DNA of 64,000 bases. Origin: an uncultured Mediterraneibacter sp. (GTDB taxonomy: Bacteria; Bacillota; Clostridia; Lachnospirales; Lachnospiraceae). Of the stretch, positions 33,355 to 42,696 are shown one piece after another. The stretch spans positions 1 to 64,000 of the forward strand of contig NZ_CAKRDI010000006.1 in NCBI RefSeq assembly GCF_934309415.1, read 5' to 3'. The translations under genes and the position numbers were made by a program. Below the pieces are notes generated by a model. It ran no database searches and had not been told where the DNA came from. It saw only the letters and a program-made list of their open reading frames with translations. The stretch's first letter is position 1, and each line of letters starts with the position of its first letter.

Positions 33355-34251
33355 TTAATTATTTACTCCATGATGCACTACCAGACTGTCTCTGTCAATC
33401 GCTTTAAAAGAATATCCCAGATTTTTGTAATATTCCAGAATGGTCGGCAATGCTTCCACAGTTGTATCTTTTGTCGCCGCATCATGAAACAGCAGCATAA
33501 CCTGTGTGTATTCATCCGTCTCCGACTGCTCAATAATTTCCTGTGTTGTGGCTACTCCGCCATCACCACTGCTTACATTCCAGTCATAGTACTGATATCC
33601 CTTTTCCAACACCTGCTGTGTCAGGGTAGTCATAATTCCCGTACAGTATTTTCTGGAAATCGTATTGGATGCTCCTCCCGGGAACCGGATAAAACATGGA
33701 ACAAATCCTAACTGTTCTTTCGCAACTTCCCCGATCTTTTCCAGATCTTTAAAATAGGAATCTACAGATGCATAGACTGTATCGTAATCGTGTGTGTAAC
33801 TGTGCAGTCCAATCGTATGACCTGCATCATATGCCTTCTTGATCATCGGGAAATAGTCTTTCTGCTGTGCCGTAATAAAGAAGGTTGCTTTTGCATCATA
33901 CTGATCCAGGATGTCCATCACTTCCTGTGTATTGTCCGATGGACCATCATCAAATGTAAGATATACGATCTTCTCTTTGCCTTCTTCCGTTGTACCAACT
34001 TCCGTTCCCGGCTGGAGCGACATTGATGCGGCACGCTGTTTTTCCGCCTCTTCTGCCTGCTTCTGTGCGTCCTCTTCCGCCTGCTTCTTCTTCGCTGTCG
34101 CTTCTTTCTGTGCTTCGATCTTTCTGGCTTCCCGGGCCGCTTCTCTTCCATTTGCCACCATACAGAAAATCGTTCCGGCAAATGCAAAAAACACCAGGCC
34201 ACAGAGAATTACTGCATAACGGTTATAACGCCCCTTTCTACCTTTGTCCAT
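33355..34251 (-). CDS. Polysaccharide deacetylase (NodB domain), membrane anchored
   Basis: A 298-residue protein. A short basic cytoplasmic end, one membrane span (YAVILCGLVFFAFAGTIFC) and a coiled Ala/Lys/Glu/Gln stalk lead to the NodB domain: YLTFDDGPSDN (catalytic and metal Asp pair), HTIGLHSYTH (metal His pair), FIRFPGGASN and MLLFHDA. It probably deacetylates peptidoglycan or another surface glycan outside the cell. The ATG chosen follows AGGAG; one five codons upstream is possible. Confidence 0.92.
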   Translation of the reverse strand: MDKGRKGRYNRYAVILCGLVFFAFAGTIFCMVANGREAAREARKIEAQKEATAKKKQAEEDAQKQAEEAEKQRAASMSLQPGTEVGTTEEGKEKIVYLTFDDGPSDNTQEVMDILDQYDAKATFFITAQQKDYFPMIKKAYDAGHTIGLHSYTHDYDTVYASVDSYFKDLEKIGEVAKEQLGFVPCFIRFPGGASNTISRKYCTGIMTTLTQQVLEKGYQYYDWNVSSGDGGVATTQEIIEQSETDEYTQVMLLFHDAATKDTTVEALPTILEYYKNLGYSFKAIDRDSLVVHHGVNN

Positions 34252-34426
34252 CTCTCCACTCCTCATTTGTATTGCAATCCTGTCATGTTTTAAAATAACT
34301 GCCTCATACCCTTGACGTGTAAATGAGCCAGTTATTTATGACATACTCTAATAAATTCATTATAGAATACAAATTTTAAGAAAGATAGGCACATTCGTTA
34401 ACAATTATTACATTTTGTTACATATT

Positions 34427-34569
34427 GTTACTGTTCACTCCCATGTCAATCACTCCGCTGATTGGCATGGAGGATGCACGTATTGTCTTGAATGTATCTC
34501 GCCCATCGCCAAAGGCGATTCTAAATGGCGAGATACGTTACTGTTTACAGCTATGCTGTGAACAGTAAC
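34427..34569 (-). repeat. Full-length three-hairpin element, copy 6 (reverse), abutting the DnaJ gene stop
   Basis: 143 bp from GTTACTGTTCACTCC to GTGAACAGTAAC, flanked by perfect 8-bp repeats TACATATT (34419-34426 and 34570-34577). The right repeat touches the stop codon of the DnaJ-domain gene, so that gene's mRNA probably ends in these hairpins. Confidence 0.95.
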
Positions 34570-34577
34570 TACATATT

Positions 34578-35321
34578 TTACAATGGCGTTCCTCCGGTAA
34601 AACTGCCACCGTAACCACCGCCATAGCCGCCGCAGCAGAGGCCTCCGCCACTGCAGCAGAGATTACACAGAATATTCGCAACACACAACTTCACGCACCA
34701 GCTGCTGTCAAATGTTCCCGGATATCCATACATCGTCTGACGGTTCTGATACCAGGTTCCGCCGCCTTCCAGTCTCTGCAGGAGCATCTGATACTGAAGA
34801 TTCTGCGGGTCCAGACGCACCGCCTCTTTTGCATGTTCCAGTGCTGTCACATTATTCCCAAGCCCTGAGTTCGCCGATGCACTGTAGAAATACCACAAGG
34901 CACTGTGCTCTCTTATTCCATCCAACACGTTCAACGCCTCTTTATAATGACCGCTTCGGATATAATTCGCCGCTGCACGCAGATGTACATCTTCTTCTGT
35001 CTCTGTTCTTCCGTTCTGACCATTTCCAGATCCATAGCCATAACTTCCGAAACCTCCAAATCCACCGAACGGTCCATATTCCCCATATCCGCCATTCTGG
35101 CCATACACTGAATCCGATGAAGAGTATCCCCGTTCTCTCTCATCCATGATCTGCTGATATGCCTGTTGTACTTCTTTAAACTTTGCTTCCGCTTCATCCT
35201 TATTCGGATTATTGATATTCGCATCCGGATGATACTTCCTGCTCAGTTTCCTATATGCCTTTTTCACTTCCTCATCTGATGCATTTCTGTCGATTTCTAA
35301 TATTTTATATGGATCTGTCAT
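34578..35321 (-). CDS. DnaJ-domain protein with Gly/Cys-rich tail
   Basis: A 247-residue protein. Residues 1-70 are a J domain with the HPD motif (KYHPDANINN, H31-P32-D33), so it should stimulate DnaK. A Gly/Tyr-rich linker is followed by a helical TPR-like part (HYKEALNVLDGI; ALEHAKEAVRLDPQNLQYQ). The end is a Cys- and Gly-rich tail (NILCNLCCSGGGLCCGGYGG). It lacks the DnaJ zinc finger and substrate domains, so it is a specialised co-chaperone. AGGTGGGGG precedes the ATG; a GTG three codons upstream is less likely. Confidence 0.9.
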   Translation of the reverse strand: MTDPYKILEIDRNASDEEVKKAYRKLSRKYHPDANINNPNKDEAEAKFKEVQQAYQQIMDERERGYSSSDSVYGQNGGYGEYGPFGGFGGFGSYGYGSGNGQNGRTETEEDVHLRAAANYIRSGHYKEALNVLDGIREHSALWYFYSASANSGLGNNVTALEHAKEAVRLDPQNLQYQMLLQRLEGGGTWYQNRQTMYGYPGTFDSSWCVKLCVANILCNLCCSGGGLCCGGYGGGYGGSFTGGTPL

Positions 35322-35490
35322 GTCCCCCACCTTTTCTTATTCCCCATCTGCGCTGCCTGTATCTCCTGCTTTGCCGGACTTTCCTGTCCTGCTTTTATCA
35401 GCAGACTCATTCCTGTCATCCAGAACGTATCCTGAAACTACTCTCTGTAAGACGTATGTCCTGTTTGTATTTCTGCTCAGACTGCGGTCA

Positions 35491-35898
35491 TCAACTCTTC
35501 TTAATAAACGTTGTTCCACACTTTGGACAACGGATCTCAATCTTACCTTTACCTCTCGGAATTCTGATCTTCTGTCTGCATCCCGGGCATTTATAGATAT
35601 GATATGCTTTTCTCTGATTCAGACTGTTCTTCTGTCTCTGGAAAAAGGTTCTGATCTTGTATGTCTTAGCAAGATATGCCTGATTTTCTGCATAGCGCTT
35701 TGAAATATTCCGGGAGAAGATTCTGAAATAGCAGTAAATAATCAAAACCCATCCCAGGAAATAAAACAGTGTCCCCGCTCCTGTCCTTGTAAAAATTGAA
35801 GACAGAAGAATCACAACCAGTCCGGCGATCAACATTGCCTTGGAAAACTGATCCACACCATAACGTCCCTGCATAAAACGCATAAATTTTTCTTTCAT
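35491..35898 (-). CDS. Small membrane protein with C-terminal zinc ribbon
   Basis: A 135-residue protein: N-terminal MRFMQGRYGVDQFSKA, two membrane spans close together (about 20-60), a basic stretch, then a two-CxxC zinc ribbon (YKCPGCRQKIRIPRGKG...EIRCPKCGTTF). AAGGA precedes the ATG chosen. It lies upstream of the DnaJ-domain gene with a gap of about 170 bp and is probably co-transcribed. Function unknown; zinc binding is likely from the cysteines. Confidence 0.85.
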   Translation of the reverse strand: MKEKFMRFMQGRYGVDQFSKAMLIAGLVVILLSSIFTRTGAGTLFYFLGWVLIIYCYFRIFSRNISKRYAENQAYLAKTYKIRTFFQRQKNSLNQRKAYHIYKCPGCRQKIRIPRGKGKIEIRCPKCGTTFIKKS

Positions 35899-36003
35899 GT
35901 ATATCCTTCTTTCTTTGAAAATAATATGAGATACATTTTCCTCTGTTTCCAGCACAATGTCAATTAAATAAATATAAAATTATTAACAAGTATTACTGTT
36001 TAC

Positions 36004-36036
36004 GTTACTGTTCACAGCATAGCTGCAAACAGTAAC
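36004..36036. repeat. Solo hairpin 1
   Basis: GTTACTGTTCACAGC-ATA-GCTGCAAACAGTAAC, 33 bp. It is preceded by ATTACTGTTTAC, itself like the start of a second copy, so one copy may have landed in another. Confidence 0.85.
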
Positions 36037-36087
36037 AAATAATTTACTTAAAAGCAACTCAAACATTTTATTTAAACAGATTTATAA

Positions 36088-36978
36088 TTATTGATTCAGT
36101 ATATTCTTACAGATTTCATCTGAAATCAGATAAACAATCCTGGAATCATTCAGCATGACATATTTGTTTCCATCGCCATCTTCACCACCGATATAAAGCA
36201 TCAGTGTCTTGTCTTTTTCATTCTGTGTATAAGTTACTTCCACAGTTGTCTTTGCAGAATCATCCAGTCCGTATTTCTCCAGATCTTTATCCTCTACAGA
36301 GTAATCTGCCGCACTGGAAAGTGTCACAGCTCCAAGCCCACCTGCCACAGCAGCAATATCTTCAGACTGATCCTCATCCTCTGAATCATAAGTCGTTGTC
36401 TTTCCGTTCTCAGTAATAACTTCTTTCTTCAGATTGCCGCTTCCGATACTCGGATATTCATCCAGCTGGGCCATATCATCCAGAGAAGTCTGGAAATCAT
36501 CCAGCGCACTTGCCGCTACAGTGTAAACTTTCTGTGTATCTCCCACTGTCACATAATAATCATCTCCGGTTGCATTACCAAAACTGATCTTTGTCGTCGT
36601 TCCTTCTTTATCCGTAACTTCAGCAGTATACGTCGGATCGTCCAATCCATAATCCGCCATTGCATCCGCATCTTCCAGCTCCCGGTCTGCTTTGATCTGA
36701 GACAGCGTCTCTGCGAATCCTTCTGCATAACTCTGCTTCAACGGAAAATCTTTATCTGCTGTGTAATACCAGGTATCTCCGTCTTTCTCAAAAGACATCA
36801 TTCCATTTCCCATATCATAACTGATTGATGTAATATCATCTGCTTCCAGATCTGTTACTTTTATCTCATCCTCTTTTTTTGCCTCTTCCTGTGCTTTATT
36901 TCTGGCACTGAGACCATAATACGCAAGGAGAAGAATTACAAGAACAATAATTAAAATAAATGGTCCTTTTTTCTTCAT
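36088..36978 (-). CDS. DUF4340 membrane-anchored protein
   Basis: A 296-residue protein with an N-terminal membrane anchor (GPFILIIVLVILLLAYYGL) and an extracytoplasmic DUF4340 region: DITSISYDMGNG, WYYTADKDFPLKQSYAEGF, YGLDDPTYTAEV and VYTVAASALDDF. It is the last gene of a Gld-like ABC operon. DUF4340 proteins are regularly found beside GldG-type proteins, so it is probably an accessory lipoprotein-like subunit; no lipobox is seen. Confidence 0.88.
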   Translation of the reverse strand: MKKKGPFILIIVLVILLLAYYGLSARNKAQEEAKKEDEIKVTDLEADDITSISYDMGNGMMSFEKDGDTWYYTADKDFPLKQSYAEGFAETLSQIKADRELEDADAMADYGLDDPTYTAEVTDKEGTTTKISFGNATGDDYYVTVGDTQKVYTVAASALDDFQTSLDDMAQLDEYPSIGSGNLKKEVITENGKTTTYDSEDEDQSEDIAAVAGGLGAVTLSSAADYSVEDKDLEKYGLDDSAKTTVEVTYTQNEKDKTLMLYIGGEDGDGNKYVMLNDSRIVYLISDEICKNILNQ

Positions 36979-37151
36979 TTCATATCACATATAATCTAAT
37001 CATCAGAACAGCGTCTGTTAGATTACTCCCTTTCTCCCAGGTTCTCCGGGCTTCTATTATACTTAAGGATGCATGTCATAAATCGTAACATGCATCCCCC
37101 AAAAAACGATTCTGATATAAGTTATAAATCCTTTTCAGATACCTTCTGACT

Positions 37152-38663
37152 TTAAGCCTTTCTTCTACGATACCATACCGCGAATCCGCCGATCAGAACT
37201 ACTGCCGGGATTCCGAAGACTACAAGCAGACTGAACAGTCCTGCATGCTGAACAGTATTGTATTCTGTTCCAAGACTCTTTGCTTCGATTGAAAGGTTCT
37301 TCACTCCATCAAAGTTTGCAGTTACCGCATTCATGAATACGGTTGTATTTTCAAGCTGTGTAAATGCATCTGTAATCTGCTGGTCAATCAGACTGGAAGC
37401 CGAAATAACTGTCAGACGACTCTCAAGACTCTCAGCATCCGAAGAATCTGATGTACTGTCTGTATCGTCTGTACTCTCATCTGAGACATCTGTATCAGAT
37501 GCCGCATCCTCTGAATCATCTTCTGTTTTAATCGTTTCTGTTGCCACTACTCCCAGATCATAAGTACCCTGCTGCTGATCTGTTTCAGTTACTGCATATC
37601 CATTCTCAGAAGTAGACATAAAGGAGCTGGTTGTGATCGTATCACGCTCCGGATCTGTCACTGTGAGTCCATGGGCATTCATCAGAAGAACCATCTGAGA
37701 ACTGATTCCTGTCGCAAGATCACCGGATACATTCAGTTCAGGGAAGATATAGTACGGCTGATTTTGATAACATCTTGCAGGATCTGCAATATAACCGTCC
37801 ACGCCTTCAATTCCGTAAGTCTTCAGAAGTCCTGCCAGATTCGGAAGATCCGTCAGACTTGTATCTCCCAGCAGACTCATCAGTTTTCCGCCGGATGTCA
37901 GATAATTTGTCAAAAGCTTTACCTCATCCTCAGACAGATCTTTTGACGGTGCATCCATGATCAGAAGATCACAGTCATCCGGAATCGCATCCTGCATCAG
38001 AAGATTCAGTTCTTCGAGTGTATAATTATTTTTAGACATCAGTTCCGTGATTGTCGTTGAAAGAGAATCTTCCCCATGGCCTGTCACCTGATAGATTTTC
38101 TTCTCCACATCACTGGTTACATAATTGACCGCACTGCTGAGCTGCCCTTCTCCGTCAAACTCAGAGTAACTGCTGCTTCCACCTGTATAATACGCAGAAT
38201 AATCTGGAACAAGAATATCTGTAAATGAAACCGTTGTCGATTTACCGGTTGCTTCACAGGAGATCTGGATTGTATTTTCTGTTGCATCATTCTCTGTCAG
38301 TGCAGACGGATGCAGGACCGGATCGATCCACTCAACTTTCAGTTTACTGGAAAGTGCACTGTATTTACTGATAAAAGTTGTAATACGGTCATCGATATCT
38401 TCTTTTACCGCAAATACTTTCATATCGATCTCGTCATTCAGGTCTTTTAAAAGATCTTTTGTCGTATCGGAAATATCATAAATCTTTGTGCTGCTCACAT
38501 CAATATTGCGATATGCTTCCGGTATCTGGCCAACTACAAGGTTAAACACAATCGCGATTGCAATTACAAGAACCGTCATTCCCACACTGTATGAACCCTG
38601 TTTCGTTCCAGAGGTACGGAACATACCGTTTACTTTGCCTGCTGTTTTCTTTAACTTTTCCAC
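37152..38663 (-). CDS. GldG-family ABC transporter auxiliary protein
   Basis: A 503-residue protein: a short cytoplasmic end, one membrane span (VGMTVLVIAIAIVFNLVVGQ), a large extracytoplasmic GldG/PF09822 domain (VDVSSTKIYDISDTTKDLL at its start, QDAIPDDCDLLIMDAPSKDL in the middle), an acidic Ser/Asp-rich insert (about residues 385-420) and a C-terminal membrane span before YRRRKA. The start is taken as the GTG 8 bases after AGGAGG; the longer frame would put its start codon inside that ribosome site. It follows the permease gene by 12 bp. The transported substrate is unknown. Confidence 0.9.
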   Translation of the reverse strand: MEKLKKTAGKVNGMFRTSGTKQGSYSVGMTVLVIAIAIVFNLVVGQIPEAYRNIDVSSTKIYDISDTTKDLLKDLNDEIDMKVFAVKEDIDDRITTFISKYSALSSKLKVEWIDPVLHPSALTENDATENTIQISCEATGKSTTVSFTDILVPDYSAYYTGGSSSYSEFDGEGQLSSAVNYVTSDVEKKIYQVTGHGEDSLSTTITELMSKNNYTLEELNLLMQDAIPDDCDLLIMDAPSKDLSEDEVKLLTNYLTSGGKLMSLLGDTSLTDLPNLAGLLKTYGIEGVDGYIADPARCYQNQPYYIFPELNVSGDLATGISSQMVLLMNAHGLTVTDPERDTITTSSFMSTSENGYAVTETDQQQGTYDLGVVATETIKTEDDSEDAASDTDVSDESTDDTDSTSDSSDAESLESRLTVISASSLIDQQITDAFTQLENTTVFMNAVTANFDGVKNLSIEAKSLGTEYNTVQHAGLFSLLVVFGIPAVVLIGGFAVWYRRRKA

Positions 38664-38675
38664 TGTCTGCACCTC

Positions 38676-39542
38676 CTAACTCCAGCGTCTCTTCTGAATT
38701 GACTGTATTGTAAGGAATACAAATACAGCAATGATCGTCAAATACAGCGCAATCCCGGTCACATCCACAATGCTGTTGGATGTAATGTCTGTAAATACAT
38801 TCGCAAGTGCCAGTTTCCCAAGCATTTTTGTAATCAGATTCTCATACAGACTGGATTTAACAAAATAAAGGACCAGGGAAGCAATCACACCGATCACTTC
38901 AATTCCTCCTGAAATCACAAAATTTCCTGTCATGTGATAAATGTAAAATGCAATCAGTGAGATCAGCAGAATAATCCATACCAGTCCGCTGACCGCTGAA
39001 CTTGGCAGCATTGAAAGGATTCCATCCCACAAATACAACACTAGAAGGATTCCAAATGTACTGATAAATGCAATAATCTGACTCTCTGTCAGAGAAGACA
39101 AAAACATTCCGATTGCAGCATATACGCATCCCAAAAGGAAAAAGACACCAATGGAAATGTAATCCACTTTCAGATAAGCTGTTCCCTGTGATTTAATAAT
39201 CAGCGGATACAGACAGAAGATCACATTCGGAATTCCGATCACTGTCACCATTGCAAGGTATTTTCCCATTACTACTTTTCCAAGACTGACCGGCGCTGTC
39301 AACAACAACTGGTCGGTCTTGTTCTTTCTGTCTTCCGCAAAACTTCTCATTGTAATCAACGGAATTCCGACAATAAATACAATCAGAGATCCCGCAAGTG
39401 TATAAGAAAAGTATGGATACCCCGCAGTCAGGTTATATGCCATAAAATAAATTCCTGTAAATGCCATTAAAAACGCAATAAAAACACATCCGACCATAGA
39501 CTGAAAATAGGACCGGAGTTCTCTTTTATAAATCGCCAGCAT
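38676..39542 (-). CDS. ABC-2 type permease (GldF-like)
   Basis: A 288-residue permease with six membrane segments, starting LAIYKRELRSYFQSMVGCVF, the usual entry of GldF/NosY-like permeases. RSFAEDRKNKTDQLLLTAPV is the conserved coupling loop of this family. It overlaps the ATPase gene by 17 bp and is translationally coupled to it. Confidence 0.92.
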   Translation of the reverse strand: MLAIYKRELRSYFQSMVGCVFIAFLMAFTGIYFMAYNLTAGYPYFSYTLAGSLIVFIVGIPLITMRSFAEDRKNKTDQLLLTAPVSLGKVVMGKYLAMVTVIGIPNVIFCLYPLIIKSQGTAYLKVDYISIGVFFLLGCVYAAIGMFLSSLTESQIIAFISTFGILLVLYLWDGILSMLPSSAVSGLVWIILLISLIAFYIYHMTGNFVISGGIEVIGVIASLVLYFVKSSLYENLITKMLGKLALANVFTDITSNSIVDVTGIALYLTIIAVFVFLTIQSIQKRRWS

Positions 39543-40725
39543 GTTCTTCCTCCTCTCCTGTCACCCGTTCCATATCTGGATTTTGAAACTGTACATCTTT
39601 AGCGACCGGTTCTTCATCTTCAAACTGCAACTCTCCAGAACTTATTTCTGTCTCTTCGAAATACACTTCCTTCTTAATTTCTTCTTCATCCAGAATCTTC
39701 TCTGTTTCTTCAAATTTCAGTGCATCCGCATCTTTAAATTGTTCTTTTTTCACGAGTGATCTATGTGCTTTCTTTGCATAATCGTCTGCCGCTTTCTCGT
39801 TCTGCGTCAGCTCCATAAATACATCTTCCAGACTGCTCTGTGCCGCATTCAGTTTCAGAAGTGGTGTCTGATTTTCTGCAAATGCATTGAAGATCGTAGC
39901 TCTTATATCTGCATCTTTTCTTTCCTGAATCTGACCGTATGTAATTCCGTCAGCTCCTGTTTTCGCAGATACTGACTCAATTCCCGGCACATTTTTCAAA
40001 ATTTCTCTTACCCGTACTGCAGGAGCTTCCGTCTCAATCTCAATCATACCTGCATCACCCAGAAGGCGCTCCAGATTCTCCGGTGTGTCACTTGCCACCA
40101 GTTTTCCTTTTGAGATAATCAGAATATAATCACATACTTCTCTTACTTCTGCAAGAATATGTGAACTCAGAATAACTGTATGTTTCTTCGCCAGTTTTCG
40201 AATCAGTTCACGGATCTCAATGATCTGTTTCGGATCAAGTCCTACACTTGGTTCATCCAAAATAATGATTTCCGGGAACCCCAGAACTGCCTGTGCAAGA
40301 CCAACTCTCTGCCGATAACCTTTGGACAGATTCTTGATCAGACGTGACTCCACGTCTTTGATCTTGACCAGTTTTTCAACTTCATTGATAGATTCTTCTC
40401 TTTTGTTTTTGGGAATTCTTTTTAACTCTGCCGCAAATTCCATATATTCACGTACTGTCATTTCTGTATACAGCGGTGGAATCTCCGGCAGATATCCGAT
40501 GTGCTTTTTCGCCTCTTCAGGCTCCTTTAAGATATCATGCCCGTTAATGAGCACCCGCCCTTCTGTTGCACCGAGATATCCCGTCATAATGTTCATTGTC
40601 GTGGATTTCCCCGCACCATTAGGCCCAAGAAAGCCGTAGATATGTCCTTCCTCAATTGTGAAGTCCAAATGATCTACGGCCAGATGATTTCCGTATTTTT
40701 TCACCAGATTCCTTACTTCTATCAA
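39526..40725 (-). CDS. ABC transporter ATP-binding protein (GldA-like) with acidic tail
   Basis: A 399-residue ATPase: Walker A GFLGPNGAGKSTTMN, Q-loop GYLPEIPPLY, signature LSKGYRQRVGLAQA, Walker B IIILDEPSVGLDP and H-loop ILSSHIL, followed by the usual C-terminal DUF4162-like part. The last 90 residues are an unusual acidic extension (rich in E, D and K, for example KILDEEEIKKEVYFEETEIS). The start codon is TTG after GGGAGGT. It is the first gene of the four-gene operon. Confidence 0.93.
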   Translation of the reverse strand: MIEVRNLVKKYGNHLAVDHLDFTIEEGHIYGFLGPNGAGKSTTMNIMTGYLGATEGRVLINGHDILKEPEEAKKHIGYLPEIPPLYTEMTVREYMEFAAELKRIPKNKREESINEVEKLVKIKDVESRLIKNLSKGYRQRVGLAQAVLGFPEIIILDEPSVGLDPKQIIEIRELIRKLAKKHTVILSSHILAEVREVCDYILIISKGKLVASDTPENLERLLGDAGMIEIETEAPAVRVREILKNVPGIESVSAKTGADGITYGQIQERKDADIRATIFNAFAENQTPLLKLNAAQSSLEDVFMELTQNEKAADDYAKKAHRSLVKKEQFKDADALKFEETEKILDEEEIKKEVYFEETEISSGELQFEDEEPVAKDVQFQNPDMERVTGEEEEHAGDL

Positions 40726-40767
40726 GGTCTTACCTCCCTAAACATCACTGTAGCATGTCATTCTCTG

Positions 40768-40808
40768 AGCTGATCAACAACGTGATTAACCCAACTGCGA
40801 ACAATAAC
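40768..40808. repeat. Decayed element fragment upstream of the GldA-like gene
   Basis: GAGCTGATCAACAACGTGATTAAC...GCGAACAATAAC resembles the hairpin 3 end. Confidence 0.5.
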
Positions 40809-40899
40809 ATACTCTCACAGTTTATTAATTTGACCTTTCAAAAGTAACAGAATTCTGTGAAACTTTTGTGTTATAAATGTGATACTTTAATGATACTAC

Positions 40900-40936
40900 C
40901 CAGACTATAGCTAATCACTATGCTGTGGACAGTAAC
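40900..40936. repeat. Decayed element fragment after the SGNH hydrolase gene
   Basis: CAGACTATAGCTAATCACTATG...GTGGACAGTAAC resembles an element end; it lies 12 bp from the SGNH hydrolase stop. Confidence 0.5.
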
Positions 40937-40947
40937 ACTTTAACGAC

Positions 40948-41934
40948 TTATTCGTTCTGCCATTTTTCATCGACAAGATCTGCTATGATCTGCTGCCCCT
41001 GTTGATCCGGATGGAGTCCGTCTTTCTGTACATGCGCCGAGATGGCAGAATCAAAGACATCTGCAACCTCATATCCATATTTATCTGCATTCTTGATGAT
41101 AATGGAATTCATATTTTCAATGATGCCTTCTACTACCTGATTCATCGTAGCCGGAAGCTTCATATCTGCCACCGGATTATAGATCGTAGTAACAATGATC
41201 TGTGCATCTTCCTTTTTGATGGAGTTTACTGTCTTCATCATCTTTTTCCACTGCGTCTCAAAAGACTGATAATCCCAGTTACTCAGCGCATCGATTGCAC
41301 TCAGTACAAGCAATGGATTCTTCTTCACAGATGATTTCAATGATTTCAGTGCTTCATCCGCACTTTTAAATTTCGTATCTGTATTCAGAAGATCCTGAAC
41401 GACATTCTTACATTCATCCAGAAGATCATTCGATCCAATCGTGATCAGAATCAGATCCGATTTTGCCAGACTGAACTGAACCCTTTTCTTCGTCAGAATA
41501 TTTTCGTTTAATTCTTTTGACGCCAGTCCGTTTTTTGCAAAATTCCTATAATTATAGCGGTAACCGGATTCGTAGGCAATCTTCTTCGTCACAAGGCTTC
41601 CGTAATTTTCAATCCAGACGGATTTATCTCCCGAATATCCTTTTGCGATACTGTCTCCTAATACCGTGCAGTACACCTGATGCTGTAACGCACCGTCTCC
41701 ATCTGCTGTAGTTCCTGCGGAACTGTCTTCTGCAGCAGTTGTCGTAGTTCCTGTTATTTTACCTCCGGTTGCTGCATTTCCTGCGGCTTGTGTTGCAGAT
41801 TCATTGGAAGCTGTATTTTCACTCTCTGTAGTCTGCTGTTTTTCTTCTGTCTCTGCCAGTACTGTCAGTGTATCCATTGTTCCAAGCGATGCAACTAACA
41901 ATAATGCTGCAACAATTTTTATATATTTTTTCAT
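40948..41934 (-). CDS. Secreted SGNH/GDSL hydrolase
   Basis: A 328-residue exported esterase-like enzyme. The N-terminus is a signal peptide (KIVAALLLVASLGTMDTLTVLA, cut near residue 28), followed by a 55-residue Thr/Ser/Ala-rich linker. The SGNH blocks are VLGDSIAKGY (nucleophile S95), G in NGLAS, GSND (N169) and DGLHPDQQG with the catalytic Asp-His pair. It probably removes acyl or acetyl groups from surface glycans. The gene starts 1 bp after the upstream gene's stop. Confidence 0.92.
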   Translation of the reverse strand: MKKYIKIVAALLLVASLGTMDTLTVLAETEEKQQTTESENTASNESATQAAGNAATGGKITGTTTTAAEDSSAGTTADGDGALQHQVYCTVLGDSIAKGYSGDKSVWIENYGSLVTKKIAYESGYRYNYRNFAKNGLASKELNENILTKKRVQFSLAKSDLILITIGSNDLLDECKNVVQDLLNTDTKFKSADEALKSLKSSVKKNPLLVLSAIDALSNWDYQSFETQWKKMMKTVNSIKKEDAQIIVTTIYNPVADMKLPATMNQVVEGIIENMNSIIIKNADKYGYEVADVFDSAISAHVQKDGLHPDQQGQQIIADLVDEKWQNE

Positions 41935-41935
41935 A

Positions 41936-42619
41936 TCAATGCTTCCCTGGCTTTCCCGGATTTTTCCAGATCCAGATTGCGATCACAATTCCAATAATAT
42001 ACAGAATGTTAACCAGAACAACCGGATTGTCTTTTAACAGCCATACAACTCCCACAATTGCACAAAGTACTGCCGCAAGCTGGAATCCAAGCAGAAGTTT
42101 TTCATTTCTGCTTTCTCTTGCTTTCTGCAGGCATTCCTGTCTGCGCTGTTCCAAAGTCAGATATTCCATCAGCTGATCGTCACTGATTCTTGAGAGGATT
42201 ATTTCTTCCCGTGAAAATTTTCTTCTGGTGCTGTGTGTAAACAGATTCTTGATCTGCTTGATCTTTTCTGAGCGGTCTTCCGGATCTTTCACTGCTTCTG
42301 TATATTCCTTTTCCGCCGCACGATCCTCTGCACTCTGTGTTGCAGTCACATTCTGTGATGAAATCTGTGCCTGATCTGATACTGGATTCTGTACCGGCAT
42401 GCTCTGCACCGGATCTGTATTCTGATTCTGTGTAACCGGTGTGCTTACCTGCTCCGCATTTGCCTCTGCCTGTTCTGCTCTTGCTGCTCCGTACTCATCT
42501 GCAATACTTTCATCGAAATGTAATGTCTCATGAATCAGGGATTTTGCCGCAGATGCCTGTGTATTTACAACGCTCTCTTCAAAGGGTGTTTCATTTGTAA
42601 TTATTTTTTCTTCCGACAC
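41936..42619 (-). CDS. Membrane protein with long disordered N-terminus
   Basis: A 227-residue protein. Residues 1-110 are acidic and Gln/Ala/Ser-rich and probably disordered. A helical region (FSREEIILSRISDDQLMEYL, then TLEQRRQECLQKARESRNEK) leads to two C-terminal membrane spans (LLGFQLAAVLCAIVGVVWLL and VVLVNILYIIGIVIAIWIW). I do not recognise the family. It is directly followed by the SGNH hydrolase gene, which suggests a joint surface-related job. Confidence 0.8.
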   Translation of the reverse strand: MSEEKIITNETPFEESVVNTQASAAKSLIHETLHFDESIADEYGAARAEQAEANAEQVSTPVTQNQNTDPVQSMPVQNPVSDQAQISSQNVTATQSAEDRAAEKEYTEAVKDPEDRSEKIKQIKNLFTHSTRRKFSREEIILSRISDDQLMEYLTLEQRRQECLQKARESRNEKLLLGFQLAAVLCAIVGVVWLLKDNPVVLVNILYIIGIVIAIWIWKNPGKPGKH

Positions 42620-42696
42620 GTTTCTGTCTCCCTTGCTTTTTTCTTATTGTACCAATCCCCGAATCGTTTGTAAAGCAAACGCAATTTTTAATTGCT

